A DNA stretch of 25,781 nt. Source: a virus. How positions within the stretch are numbered: position 1 is the stretch's first letter; every line of letters begins with the position of its first letter. Below are positions 13,105 through 19,294 of the stretch, piece after piece. The notes under the pieces are model-generated. The model had not been told where the DNA came from. It searched no databases and saw only the letters and a list, made by a program, of their open reading frames with translations. The stretch spans positions 1 through 25,781 of IMG/VR virus record IMGVR_UViG_3300043783_000154; one strand, 5' to 3'. The position numbers and the translations under genes were made by a program.

Positions 13105-13334
13105 CCGGGTGCAGGATGGAACTGTGCCGCTACTGGCCGGGCGACGGCTGCATGAAGGGCGTGATGCCCTGTGACGAGCCTGAGCGCGATCCCTTCCTGT
13201 CCACGCTCCGCGACGGAGCCATAGCCGTGACCGGCGACCCCGGTTTCGTGGACGCGGTGCTGGCTGGCGAGATCTGCCCGTTGTGTGAACTCGGATTGCC
13301 TCACGACTGCAAGCGAAACGGCCTGGCAGAATGA
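13092..13334 (+). CDS. Small Cys-rich protein
   Basis: An 80-residue protein. GTG 13092 fits the GGGGAGGG ribosome site; ATG 13101, in an ATGA junction, is the alternative and would remove three residues. Seven cysteines occur: MTGCRMELC, DGC, PC, then ICPLCELG and HDC near the end. The final CPLC...HDC group looks like a zinc ribbon half. No family recognised. It overlaps the next gene as ATGA. Confidence 0.55.
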   Translation: MEAMTGCRMELCRYWPGDGCMKGVMPCDEPERDPFLSTLRDGAIAVTGDPGFVDAVLAGEICPLCELGLPHDCKRNGLAE

Positions 13335-13561
13335 GCGCCGTGACCATCCCGCTGCTCATATCGGCCTACTTCCTCGGCTACGGCCTCACCGAAGGCATCC
13401 TGTACCGCGCCGGCCCCGGTAGCGAGATTCCGGCCGTCTGGCTCGCCGCGGTCTGGCCGCTTACCGTGGCCGCATCCATCCTCGCTGTCCTCTCGCTGCC
13501 GGTGGCCATCGCCACGGGCAGTCTGGACCTGGACGGCCAGCAGGAGGGTGACCATCCGTGA
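13331..13561 (+). CDS. Small two-helix membrane protein
   Basis: A 76-residue protein from ATG 13331 (ATGA overlap). Two membrane segments: about 5-22 (TIPLLISAYFLGYGLTEG) and 37-62 (WLAAVWPLTVAASILAVLSL), with a short charged tail (LDLDGQQEGDHP). Size and topology would fit a class II holin, but no lysin gene is adjacent and nothing else supports this, so it is only called a membrane protein. Possible last gene of the 11.3-13.6 kb run. Confidence 0.6.
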   Translation: MSAVTIPLLISAYFLGYGLTEGILYRAGPGSEIPAVWLAAVWPLTVAASILAVLSLPVAIATGSLDLDGQQEGDHP

Positions 13562-13642
13562 CCGCAGTGCTGAGTAACCGCAGGTGGCATCTTGCAGAGG
13601 GTGACGCAGCGCGCCTCACCCGCCGCCTCCTCGCTGCTGATC

Positions 13643-13648
13643 TAACAT
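13643..13648 (+). promoter_or_regulatory. -10 box of a likely leaderless promoter
   Basis: TAACAT lies 7 bases before ATG 13656 with no Shine-Dalgarno between. In actinobacteria TANNNT at this distance is the hallmark of leaderless transcription starting at the start codon. No good -35 is seen. The alternative that 13558-13707 encodes a 49-codon gene (GTG start coupled to the previous stop) is weaker because its second half is low quality. Confidence 0.4.
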
Positions 13649-13655
13649 TCGCACC

Positions 13656-13931
13656 ATGCCACCCACTGCACCCCAGGACGCCCCTGAGCGCGTCCTGCAG
13701 CTCGTAGCGTCGGGCGACATCACGCTTCCCGACCTCGAGCTGTGCTGGTGCTGCAGCGGCATCCTCGGCAGGCCCCAGAAGCGAGCCGTGTTCTGGTGGC
13801 TCACCCGCCGCGGCTACTGGCTCGGTCTCTGCGTCCGCTGCTGCGCCATCTGGCGGGCGGACACTGGCGGTGACCCCACCTTGCAGTCGCTGCGCGTCAC
13901 CAGCCGGCGGCCTGGCGCTGAGGCGGCGTGA
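13656..13931 (+). CDS. Small Cys-rich hypothetical protein
   Basis: A 91-residue protein from ATG 13656, apparently leaderless. Core features are LCWCCSGILG (about 29-38) and LCVRCCAIW (about 59-67), two CxxC-type groups that would make a zinc ribbon, separated by a basic aromatic stretch (KRAVFWWLTRRGYW). The tail is basic. Probably a small nucleic-acid- or protein-binding module; no family recognised. It is not translationally coupled to its neighbours, unlike the genes before it. Confidence 0.6.
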   Translation: MPPTAPQDAPERVLQLVASGDITLPDLELCWCCSGILGRPQKRAVFWWLTRRGYWLGLCVRCCAIWRADTGGDPTLQSLRVTSRRPGAEAA

Positions 13932-13969
13932 GACAGGAACACAGAGCCGGAATTGTCAGTGTGCGCCGG

Positions 13970-13975
13970 TAAAAT
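13970..13975 (+). promoter_or_regulatory. -10 box of a likely leaderless promoter
   Basis: TAAAAT sits six bases before GTG 13982, in a short AT-richer patch, with no ribosome site between. It is a strong TANNNT match and suggests that the tandem endonuclease gene has its own promoter and a leaderless mRNA. TTGTCA at 13953-13958 is too close (11-bp spacing) to be its -35. Confidence 0.45.
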
Positions 13976-13981
13976 GAACAG

Positions 13982-14968
13982 GTGAAACGGTGCCCCCGAT
14001 GCGGCGTCATGAAGTCACTGGAGCAATTCGGCGCTGACCGAACAAAACGTGATGGCCGGATGTCGCATTGCCGGGATTGCACCAACGCAGCCCGCAAGGC
14101 CAGGTACTACGCCAACATCGAGCACGAGCAGGCGCGCGGTCGTCAGTATTACCAGGATCACCGCGAGGAGAAGAGGGCCGCGGCGCTCGCCTGGCGGGCA
14201 GCCAACCTGGACAAGGTCCGTGCGTACTGGCGGGAGCAGTGGCACCGGAAGACGCAGAGCCAGAGGCGCCCAAGGCGCCAGAGCGGGCACGGAGGCCCTG
14301 AAGAGTGGGCACGGATGTGGGAAGCGCAAAGCGGGCGCTGCTATCTCTGCCAAGTGGAATTCCTGCCAGGCGACAAGGTCAGGGTTGACCATGATCACGA
14401 TTGCTGCAATTCAGCGAAGAACGACGCGTCGTGCCGCGCATGCCGGCGCGGGCTCGCTCACGATGCCTGCAACCTGCTGATCGGCATCGGCGAGGATGAC
14501 GCCAATCTCATGCTGGTGATCGCGGGCAACTTCGAGCGTGCCAGCGATCTCGCTAAGGCGCGTATCGCCGCGCTGGCAGCGACACAGGGGTCACTGTTCG
14601 GCGATGGCGTGGCCACGGCACGCGTTCGCTCCCGCAGTCGCGCCCACGACGGCCCGGCGGAGTGGGCACGCATGTGGGGCGCGCAGGCTGGCTGCTGCTA
14701 CCTGTGCGACCGCCCGATGGATCGCCTGGGCAACATTCACGTGGACCACGACCACTCCTGCTGTCCTGGTGGTGAGCGCACGGACTCCTGTTACGCCTGC
14801 CGCCGCGGACTGTGCCACGCAGCTTGCAACTGGCTCGTCGGCATGGTCGGCGAGGACATGGACCTGCTGAGGCTTATCGTTGACTCGTTCGCGCCTGTCC
14901 AGGCAGCAGCCCGTGAGCGGATCGCTGCCAAGGCGGCAGAGCAGGGAACACTCGACATCGCCGTGTGA
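13982..14968 (+). CDS. Tandem endonuclease VII-like HNH nuclease (two nuclease domains)
   Basis: A 328-residue protein. The N-terminus has a zinc finger (CPRC at 4-7, CRDC at 30-33) and a basic helical region (about 40-95) typical of phage HNH proteins. Two copies of an endonuclease VII-type domain follow. The first has EWARMWEAQSGRCYLC, D136-HDH, C141/C142, C151-x2-C154, H160 and N164. The second has EWARMWGAQAGCCYLC, D255-HDH, C260/C261, C270-x2-C273, H279 and N283. Each keeps all zinc and metal residues, so both may cut DNA. EndoVII-family enzymes resolve branched DNA; phage relatives may also act as homing nucleases. A single domain is usual, so the internal duplication is unusual. GTG start, leaderless. 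Confidence 0.85.
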   Translation: MKRCPRCGVMKSLEQFGADRTKRDGRMSHCRDCTNAARKARYYANIEHEQARGRQYYQDHREEKRAAALAWRAANLDKVRAYWREQWHRKTQSQRRPRRQSGHGGPEEWARMWEAQSGRCYLCQVEFLPGDKVRVDHDHDCCNSAKNDASCRACRRGLAHDACNLLIGIGEDDANLMLVIAGNFERASDLAKARIAALAATQGSLFGDGVATARVRSRSRAHDGPAEWARMWGAQAGCCYLCDRPMDRLGNIHVDHDHSCCPGGERTDSCYACRRGLCHAACNWLVGMVGEDMDLLRLIVDSFAPVQAAARERIAAKAAEQGTLDIAV

Positions 14969-15309
14969 CGAGGAATGGCACCGTGGCGTGGAGAAACTCA
15001 TCTGAAGACCGCCGCCGCAGCAGCGAGACTTACGGTGATCCTGTCTACCTGCGGAACCGGCAGGAAGCCCGCCGCCGCGCTCGGGGTTACTGCGAGCAGT
15101 GCGGGCACAGGCATGCCCGGCTGGAATGCGACCACGTCATCCCGCGTTCGCAGGGCGGCACCCACGACCTCGCCAACCTGCGCATGCTCTGCAAGGGCAC
15201 TGCGAGTTGCCGCTGCCATGAGCGCAAGACGGGTCAGGAAGGCAACGCCGCCAAGACGTCAGCACGGCCGGCACCTGACCCTGCGCCACGTCCGGTCACG
15301 AAGTGGTAA
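14965..15309 (+). CDS. HNH endonuclease
   Basis: A 114-residue protein from GTG 14965 (GTGA overlap; GTG 14983 is an alternative). The classical HNH core is complete: C43-x2-C46, then LECDHVIPRSQGG (D56, H57), N71, and C82-x-C84-H85. Small HNH enzymes encoded beside terminase genes are common in HK97-like phages and, in studied cases, assist terminase in cutting packaging substrates. Here the large terminase is next door but on the opposite strand, so the two genes converge. A role in packaging is an inference from position. Confidence 0.85.
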   Translation: MTRNGTVAWRNSSEDRRRSSETYGDPVYLRNRQEARRRARGYCEQCGHRHARLECDHVIPRSQGGTHDLANLRMLCKGTASCRCHERKTGQEGNAAKTSARPAPDPAPRPVTKW

Positions 15310-15337
15310 GCGGGCCTGATGACAGTCAGTCACCGTG

Positions 15338-15377
15338 TATTCGAACAGATTCGCAGGAGTGGCACGGTGTTCGAATA
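15338..15377. repeat. TTCGAA-cored inverted repeat in an AT-richer gap
   Basis: TATTCGAACA (15338-15347) and TGTTCGAATA (15368-15377) are perfect 10-bp inverted repeats 20 bp apart. ATTCGAACAG recurs at 15567-15576. The 15310-15628 gap between the converging HNH and large-terminase genes has no credible gene and includes a patch (15384-15450) much richer in A/T than the rest, with TTGACC at 15384. Possible roles: operator, terminase recognition site or bidirectional terminator region. None is proven. Confidence 0.5.
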
Positions 15378-15482
15378 GTGGCGTTGACCTGCACATATAT
15401 GATTTACATCATCTGCCCAATATTTCCCAGTTTCCAGTAGGAAAGGGCCGTCTCAGAGGCCGCCCATCCAAATCCCTCCCCC

Positions 15483-15511
15483 CGTGATCTTGAAAAGCCG
15501 CTTTGATCACG
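15483..15511. repeat. Hairpin downstream of large terminase
   Basis: CGTGATC (15483-15489) pairs with GATCACG (15505-15511), and inside it AAAG-CCG-CTTT can form a second short stem. It lies about 120 bp beyond the minus-strand terminase stop. It may end the terminase transcript or the converging HNH transcript, although no T-run follows on either strand. Confidence 0.4.
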
Positions 15512-15628
15512 CAGCGTGACGCAAACCGGCTCGCGCGGCCGTGCGTTTACGCTGGTCAGGCCATCAATTCGAACAGCACGTTTGCGCAGGTCAGAGCGCC
15601 GGGGAGGGTCGCCATCCGGGCCATCCCG

Positions 15629-18334
15629 CTACGCGCTGAGCACCCTGATGCGGGCCGGCCGCGGCTCGGGCAGCAGGAGGGCCTCGTGCGCAGCGCCGGC
15701 GAACGCGTAGGCGGCATCCACATGCCCCTTCGGCGCGTCGTCGTCATCTTCGGGGTCGTCCGTGCCGGCGCTGGCGTCCTTCCCGGTCGCTGCTTTGCGG
15801 GCGAAGCGCCATCCGTCGCCGGACTTGAGGCGGGAGGCCGCGCCGAGGTGGCTGTTGAGCAGCGGGTCGTTCGGGTGCAGGACCATCCGGCCTTTGACGA
15901 GGCTGGCCAGGCCCATGCAGGCCTCGCAGACCTCGCCTCCGGTGAGTTCCGCGTAGTGCGGCCGGCCGGGCGCGGCATCGGCCAGCTTGACCGGGCGCCC
16001 CTTGGGCGCGCGGAAGACCGGCGCGAGCGACGCGGCGGGCCCGGACGGGTACCAGGCGATGATGGAGGGCTTCATCCGCTCAAGCAGCGGCGCCAGCTCG
16101 AGGCGCGCGGCAGCAGCGGACGGCCAGGAGGCGGCGATCTCGCCCCGGACCTTCCCCTCAGGCGTCTTCGCGGCGACGGCGAGCGTCGCGTGGCCGTCGT
16201 CGGGGGCGACGTCGAAGCACGCCGCGAGCCGGCTGCGCAGGGAGTCCATGGTGACGGCCGGGTCGGCGCAGGCGCCCCAGGCGGTCATGTCGATTGCGGA
16301 GTCCAGGTGGCGGACCCTTTGGCACATGACCTCTGTGTTGTGTGTGGGCACCAGGTCGCCTGCCAAGAACAGGGAGTCCGGCGCGTCCACCTTGATGCAC
16401 CGGACCGGCACCGATGCGACTGGCTCAATGCTGGCGATGGTGGTGGGGCGCACGTCGCGTGGCCCGCGCGCGGCACGGATGCGCTCGGCCTTGCGCGGGA
16501 GCGTCACGGGACAGGGCTGGTCCGGGCGCGGCGTGAAGTCGACCGACAGTCTCGGCAGGTGGTGCGACTTGCCATACTGCCCAGCCTCAAGCTCGCTCGT
16601 CTTCCAGCCGAGAGAGCGCACCAGCGTACGAACTCCCGCGATCAGCTCGGTGTTCGTGTTGACGAAGCAGCACCGGCCGGATTTCGCCGTCACGGTCCCA
16701 TCGGAGTCCATAAGGCCGCGTAGCAGGTCGAGCCGTTGCGCCAGCGAGGCGGTCAGGTAGATGTCGGGGACGAACTTGCGGAAGTCGCTCGCGAGGGCCT
16801 TGCGGAACGGCATCTGCGGGTAGATCCCCAGCGAGCGCAACGCCCTTATGAACGCACCATGGCGGCCGACCCGGAAGCCGATGCGCTCGCAGTGTGCGGA
16901 GTCGGGCGCGCGGGTCGTGATCGTCGCACCGGACGCCTCCATGCGTGCCGCAATGTGGTCGGCGTCACGGCTCTCCGCGCAGATTGTCGCGCTGCGGCGC
17001 GACCCGTCGCCGAGCCATAGCCCGAGCAGGTACGGGTGCACCGGCAGATCAACATCGGGGCCGTCCAGGGGGGCGACGGGTGGCAGTGAGAAGTTGCGCA
17101 CATCGAAGTTCATGCTGGGGTGGTGGTACGTGACGCCGCGCGAGATCAGATCCGTAGTCCGCAACGTCTCGAACGCCGGCCTTGGGCGCCGCCGGTCGCG
17201 CACGGTCCAGAGGTGGCCGGCGTCGCACACGATGGACCTGCCGTCGTTCAGCGTGACCCTGTAGCAGTCGCGTCCGACATGCGTCTCCGATGCCCCCACG
17301 ACATTGACCCATTCGCCGGAAGTTCCCTTCACGGCGTCTCCTGCCTGCAGTCTGTCTATTGGCATAGTACCACAGGCGGTTAGAACCGGCGTGCTGACGT
17401 CAAGGCAGCGAAAGATCTCCGGTGGGTCGCTCGCCATGTCCGATGCGATGGCGCGGGCGCTGATGATGTGGCCGAGTCCGGGGTTGGCCTGCGCGATCTG
17501 CTGCCAGTCGTCAATCGGGCAGTAGCCGTCGCTCTCATCGTCGTACTCGCCGGAGTACTCAAACAGGCCGATGGTCTCGTCCCGGCCGTGCAGCGCTGAG
17601 TCGCGGAGCTGGTTGAGGACGACGGATTCGTCATCCCCGGCGTTGGACATGGCCCAGATCTGGCTGTTGGGCCGGGCCATGGTGGTCTTGGAGACGGCGG
17701 CCCACGATTTCCAGTCCCGCTGCTCGCGGAGTTCATCGATGTTGACTTCGTCGTTGCTGCCGCCGCGGCCGGCCTTCCGGTTGCTGGCCTTGATCTTGTA
17801 CCGGGCACCGTTTGCCAGCCAGAATGTCTCCTGGCCGTTGATGTTCCGGAGCCGCCCGATCTTGCGGGCAGGGTTGAACTCGCCGGAAAGGACCAGGTCG
17901 TCCTCTATCGTGTCCTGGCACAACTGCCACTGCTCTTTGGCGAGGTCCAGTTCCTGGGCGAGGCCGAGGACGCGCAGTTTCGGGTTGTGGTACATGCGCC
18001 AGAGCGTGATTGTCCGTTTTAGGTCTGATTTTCCGTTTTGCCGAGCCACTAGGATGACCACTTTCCGGAACCTGTACGTGCCATCGGGCAGCAATTCCAG
18101 TGCGTGGATGGCGACCCAGCGCTGCCACGGCAGCAGTGGCTTGCCGATCTTCTCGGCGAAGTCGGCGACGTCGTAGCCGTCGCTGGTGCGGCGGTTCAGA
18201 GGGCGCAGGGGCGGGGTGAACAGCCGCGGCGTTGCCTTGCCTTTAAGTCCTCTTGGCGCTGCGCGCAGCGCGGGCTTCGCGCTGCTGGTCAAGCCAGGTG
18301 GGCTGAGTACTGGCACTGTCACCCCCGGCGTCAA
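15629..18334 (-). CDS. terL: Terminase large subunit with intein
   Basis: A 901-codon frame: 309 N-extein residues, a 357-residue intein and 235 C-extein residues, so the spliced protein is about 544 residues, normal for TerL. The ATPase has Walker A in LVARQNGKSDL (about 95-105) and Walker B in VNIDEL (about 197-202). After the splice point, AACFDVAPDDGHATL carries the first acidic residue of the RNase H-like nuclease, and HVDAAYAF near the end is a likely later metal ligand. TerL pumps DNA into the prohead and cuts concatemers. Starts are all weak: TTG 18334, GTG 18322 or 18316, TTG 18292. The N-terminus overlaps the small terminase gene. Transcription is opposite to the head genes. Confidence 0.92.
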   Translation of the reverse strand: MTPGVTVPVLSPPGLTSSAKPALRAAPRGLKGKATPRLFTPPLRPLNRRTSDGYDVADFAEKIGKPLLPWQRWVAIHALELLPDGTYRFRKVVILVARQNGKSDLKRTITLWRMYHNPKLRVLGLAQELDLAKEQWQLCQDTIEDDLVLSGEFNPARKIGRLRNINGQETFWLANGARYKIKASNRKAGRGGSNDEVNIDELREQRDWKSWAAVSKTTMARPNSQIWAMSNAGDDESVVLNQLRDSALHGRDETIGLFEYSGEYDDESDGYCPIDDWQQIAQANPGLGHIISARAIASDMASDPPEIFRCLDVSTPVLTACGTMPIDRLQAGDAVKGTSGEWVNVVGASETHVGRDCYRVTLNDGRSIVCDAGHLWTVRDRRRPRPAFETLRTTDLISRGVTYHHPSMNFDVRNFSLPPVAPLDGPDVDLPVHPYLLGLWLGDGSRRSATICAESRDADHIAARMEASGATITTRAPDSAHCERIGFRVGRHGAFIRALRSLGIYPQMPFRKALASDFRKFVPDIYLTASLAQRLDLLRGLMDSDGTVTAKSGRCCFVNTNTELIAGVRTLVRSLGWKTSELEAGQYGKSHHLPRLSVDFTPRPDQPCPVTLPRKAERIRAARGPRDVRPTTIASIEPVASVPVRCIKVDAPDSLFLAGDLVPTHNTEVMCQRVRHLDSAIDMTAWGACADPAVTMDSLRSRLAACFDVAPDDGHATLAVAAKTPEGKVRGEIAASWPSAAAARLELAPLLERMKPSIIAWYPSGPAASLAPVFRAPKGRPVKLADAAPGRPHYAELTGGEVCEACMGLASLVKGRMVLHPNDPLLNSHLGAASRLKSGDGWRFARKAATGKDASAGTDDPEDDDDAPKGHVDAAYAFAGAAHEALLLPEPRPARIRVLSA
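16337..17407 (-). other. Intein with LAGLIDADG homing endonuclease inside TerL
   Basis: Residues 310-666 of the terminase frame. It starts at Cys310 (CLDVSTPVLTACG, block A), has a block B with CDAGHLW (His about 374), and ends SLFLAGDLVPTHN with Asn666, followed by Thr667 as the +1 nucleophile. Two LAGLIDADG motifs lie between: LLGLWLGDG (436-444, Asp443) and LRGLMDSDG (538-546, Asp545). All residues for splicing and DNA cutting seem present, except that block B has Cys in place of the usual Thr. The insertion lies between the ATPase and nuclease domains, at IFR/TEV. Removing it restores one continuous terminase sequence. Confidence 0.93.
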
Positions 18335-18605
18335 TCCGCTTGCTCACGCGGGCGCGTGCCGCCGGGGTGGCGCCGAGTTCGGCAAGGCAGTCGAGAAGGA
18401 GCGGTCCCATCCACCGCAGCCCCCAGGCCTGGTCGTGTGCGTGCGCGCTCGTGAACTCGTCACCATCGGGCAGCCCGTCGATCACCTGTGCGTAGCGCTG
18501 CGCGAGTTTGCGGGCCGCGGCGTCCTCGGAGCCGAGTTCCAGCGCGGCGAGGGTCTCGCTTACGGCCGGCCAGAGCAGTTCGCTCGCGTCACGCAGCGGA
18601 GCCAC
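18243..18605 (-). CDS. terS: Terminase small subunit (putative)
   Basis: A 120-residue protein from GTG 18605, which overlaps the preceding gene by 17 bases; the open frame reaches back to 18689 but that part is Arg/Cys-rich and unconvincing. The core (LARKL-like AARKLAQRYAQVIDG and LRWMGPLLLDCLAELGATPAARARV) resembles P27-type small terminases of actinophages, in which a helical region with 'LGP.LL..L..LG.TPAAR' follows a short helix-turn-helix. It would recognise phage DNA and recruit TerL, whose gene follows and overlaps. The assignment rests on this pattern and position. Confidence 0.65.
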   Translation of the reverse strand: MAPLRDASELLWPAVSETLAALELGSEDAAARKLAQRYAQVIDGLPDGDEFTSAHAHDQAWGLRWMGPLLLDCLAELGATPAARARVSKRIDAGGDSASTQPTWLDQQREARAARSAKRT

Positions 18606-18798
18606 GGGCCTGTTCCTGCAGCCGCAGCCCGGGACCGTCCTCGGCTTCGATCGCGTCAAGTCCCTGCTCGATCGCCACGGCCGTGGCAAAGGAGAGGCTC
18701 CAGCGCTTCCTGCGTGCGAGGGCCCGGACCCGGGCTGCCGTTTCCGGGGTGATGGCGGTGGTCACTTTCGCGCTCCGCAGCGCCTCTGTGTGCGGCAT
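18589..18798 (-). CDS. Ribbon-helix-helix-like DNA-binding protein
   Basis: A 69-residue protein from ATG 18798, with GAGGGGA about 10 bases upstream. Residues about 10-50 (KVTTAITPETAARVRALARR, then SLSFATAVAIEQGLDAIE) match the beta-strand, helix, helix pattern of Arc/MetJ-type ribbon-helix-helix proteins. It leads the packaging operon and could control the divergent promoters beside it or assist TerS in site recognition. It overlaps the terS start. Confidence 0.65.
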   Translation of the reverse strand: MPHTEALRSAKVTTAITPETAARVRALARRKRWSLSFATAVAIEQGLDAIEAEDGPGLRLQEQARGSAA

Positions 18799-19034
18799 TC
18801 GCAGTGATCCCCTCTATTCGCAGCGGTTTCCCGCCAGGTTTCTATTTACGGTCACGTTTATAGCGGGGGTTTCGGTCTGGCCGTAATTATGCTTCCTGCC
18901 AGGACCAGCCGCTATCACCCGGTCGGGTGTCTTCGCGGCTGACGTGCAGGGAGGGCCTTCGTGCCGGTCGGCACTTCGCAGGGTTCGCTCCTGGCTGCCC
19001 AGTCCGCGGCTGGGCAGCGCCAGGACGGTCTTTC
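18799..19034. promoter_or_regulatory. Divergent control region with structured leader
   Basis: This gap separates the leftward packaging operon from the rightward head operon, so both promoters should lie here. The part 18840-18892 is AT-richer. GGTTTC occurs three times (18825, 18837, 18868). Toward the head genes two hairpins are stacked: GTGCC-GGTC-GGCAC (18961-18974), and CCTGG plus CTGCCCAG (18990-19002) pairing with CTGGGCAG plus CCAGG (19010-19024), with loop TCCGCGG and a 2-base bulge. The second ends next to the ribosome site of gene 19035. No convincing -35/-10 pair can be fixed. Reading 18927 onward as coding is possible but unlikely. Confidence 0.45.
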
Positions 19035-19292
19035 GTGACCGCCGCAACCCTGCAGGGCGTTCCGCAGCGGCGCTCGCTCCTCGGCAAGATCGGCTCCGCG
19101 GTTGCGGCACGAGCCCGCGCCAAGGGGAAGGGCGGCAGGCTCGCCGCGGCCCTGGCGGTGGCCCGCGAGCACGTGGTGACCGCGGCGGCGCTGACGGCTG
19201 TTGACATCGGCGCGTTCCACGGGTGCCCGGTGGCCGGCTGGGTCGTGACCGGCGTGTCCCTGCTGGCGCTCGACTTCGCGGTCCGGGGTTAA
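19035..19292 (+). CDS. Small membrane protein upstream of portal
   Basis: An 85-residue protein from GTG 19035, with AGGACGG about 6 bases before it. Basic helical N-terminus (RAKGKGGRLAAALAVAREHV), then two hydrophobic segments (VVTAAALTAVDIGAF and VAGWVVTGVSLLALDFAV) ending in RG. Proteins of this shape commonly sit just before the portal gene in actinophages. The role is unknown. The stop TAA is two bases before the portal GTG. Confidence 0.6.
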   Translation: MTAATLQGVPQRRSLLGKIGSAVAARARAKGKGGRLAAALAVAREHVVTAAALTAVDIGAFHGCPVAGWVVTGVSLLALDFAVRG

Positions 19293-19294
19293 GC

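Noticed and set aside
13331-13561. Holin call for the two-helix membrane protein
   Set aside because: Size and topology fit, but no endolysin neighbour or further evidence; left as membrane protein.
13558-13707. 49-codon GTG frame coupled to the 13331 gene
   Set aside because: The first half is plausible, but the second overlaps the 13656 gene and is of poor composition; a leaderless promoter explains the region better.
15338-15377. LexA/SOS box
   Set aside because: TTCGAA cores resemble parts of the actinobacterial TCGAAC-N4-GTTCGA box, but no copy has both halves at the right spacing.
15384-15412. Sigma70-type promoter TTGACC with a -10
   Set aside because: No TANNNT-type hexamer at 16-18 bp spacing; the best hexamers are too close or weak.
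15503-16723. Plus-strand frame opposite the large terminase
   Set aside because: Antisense shadow of TerL and its intein.
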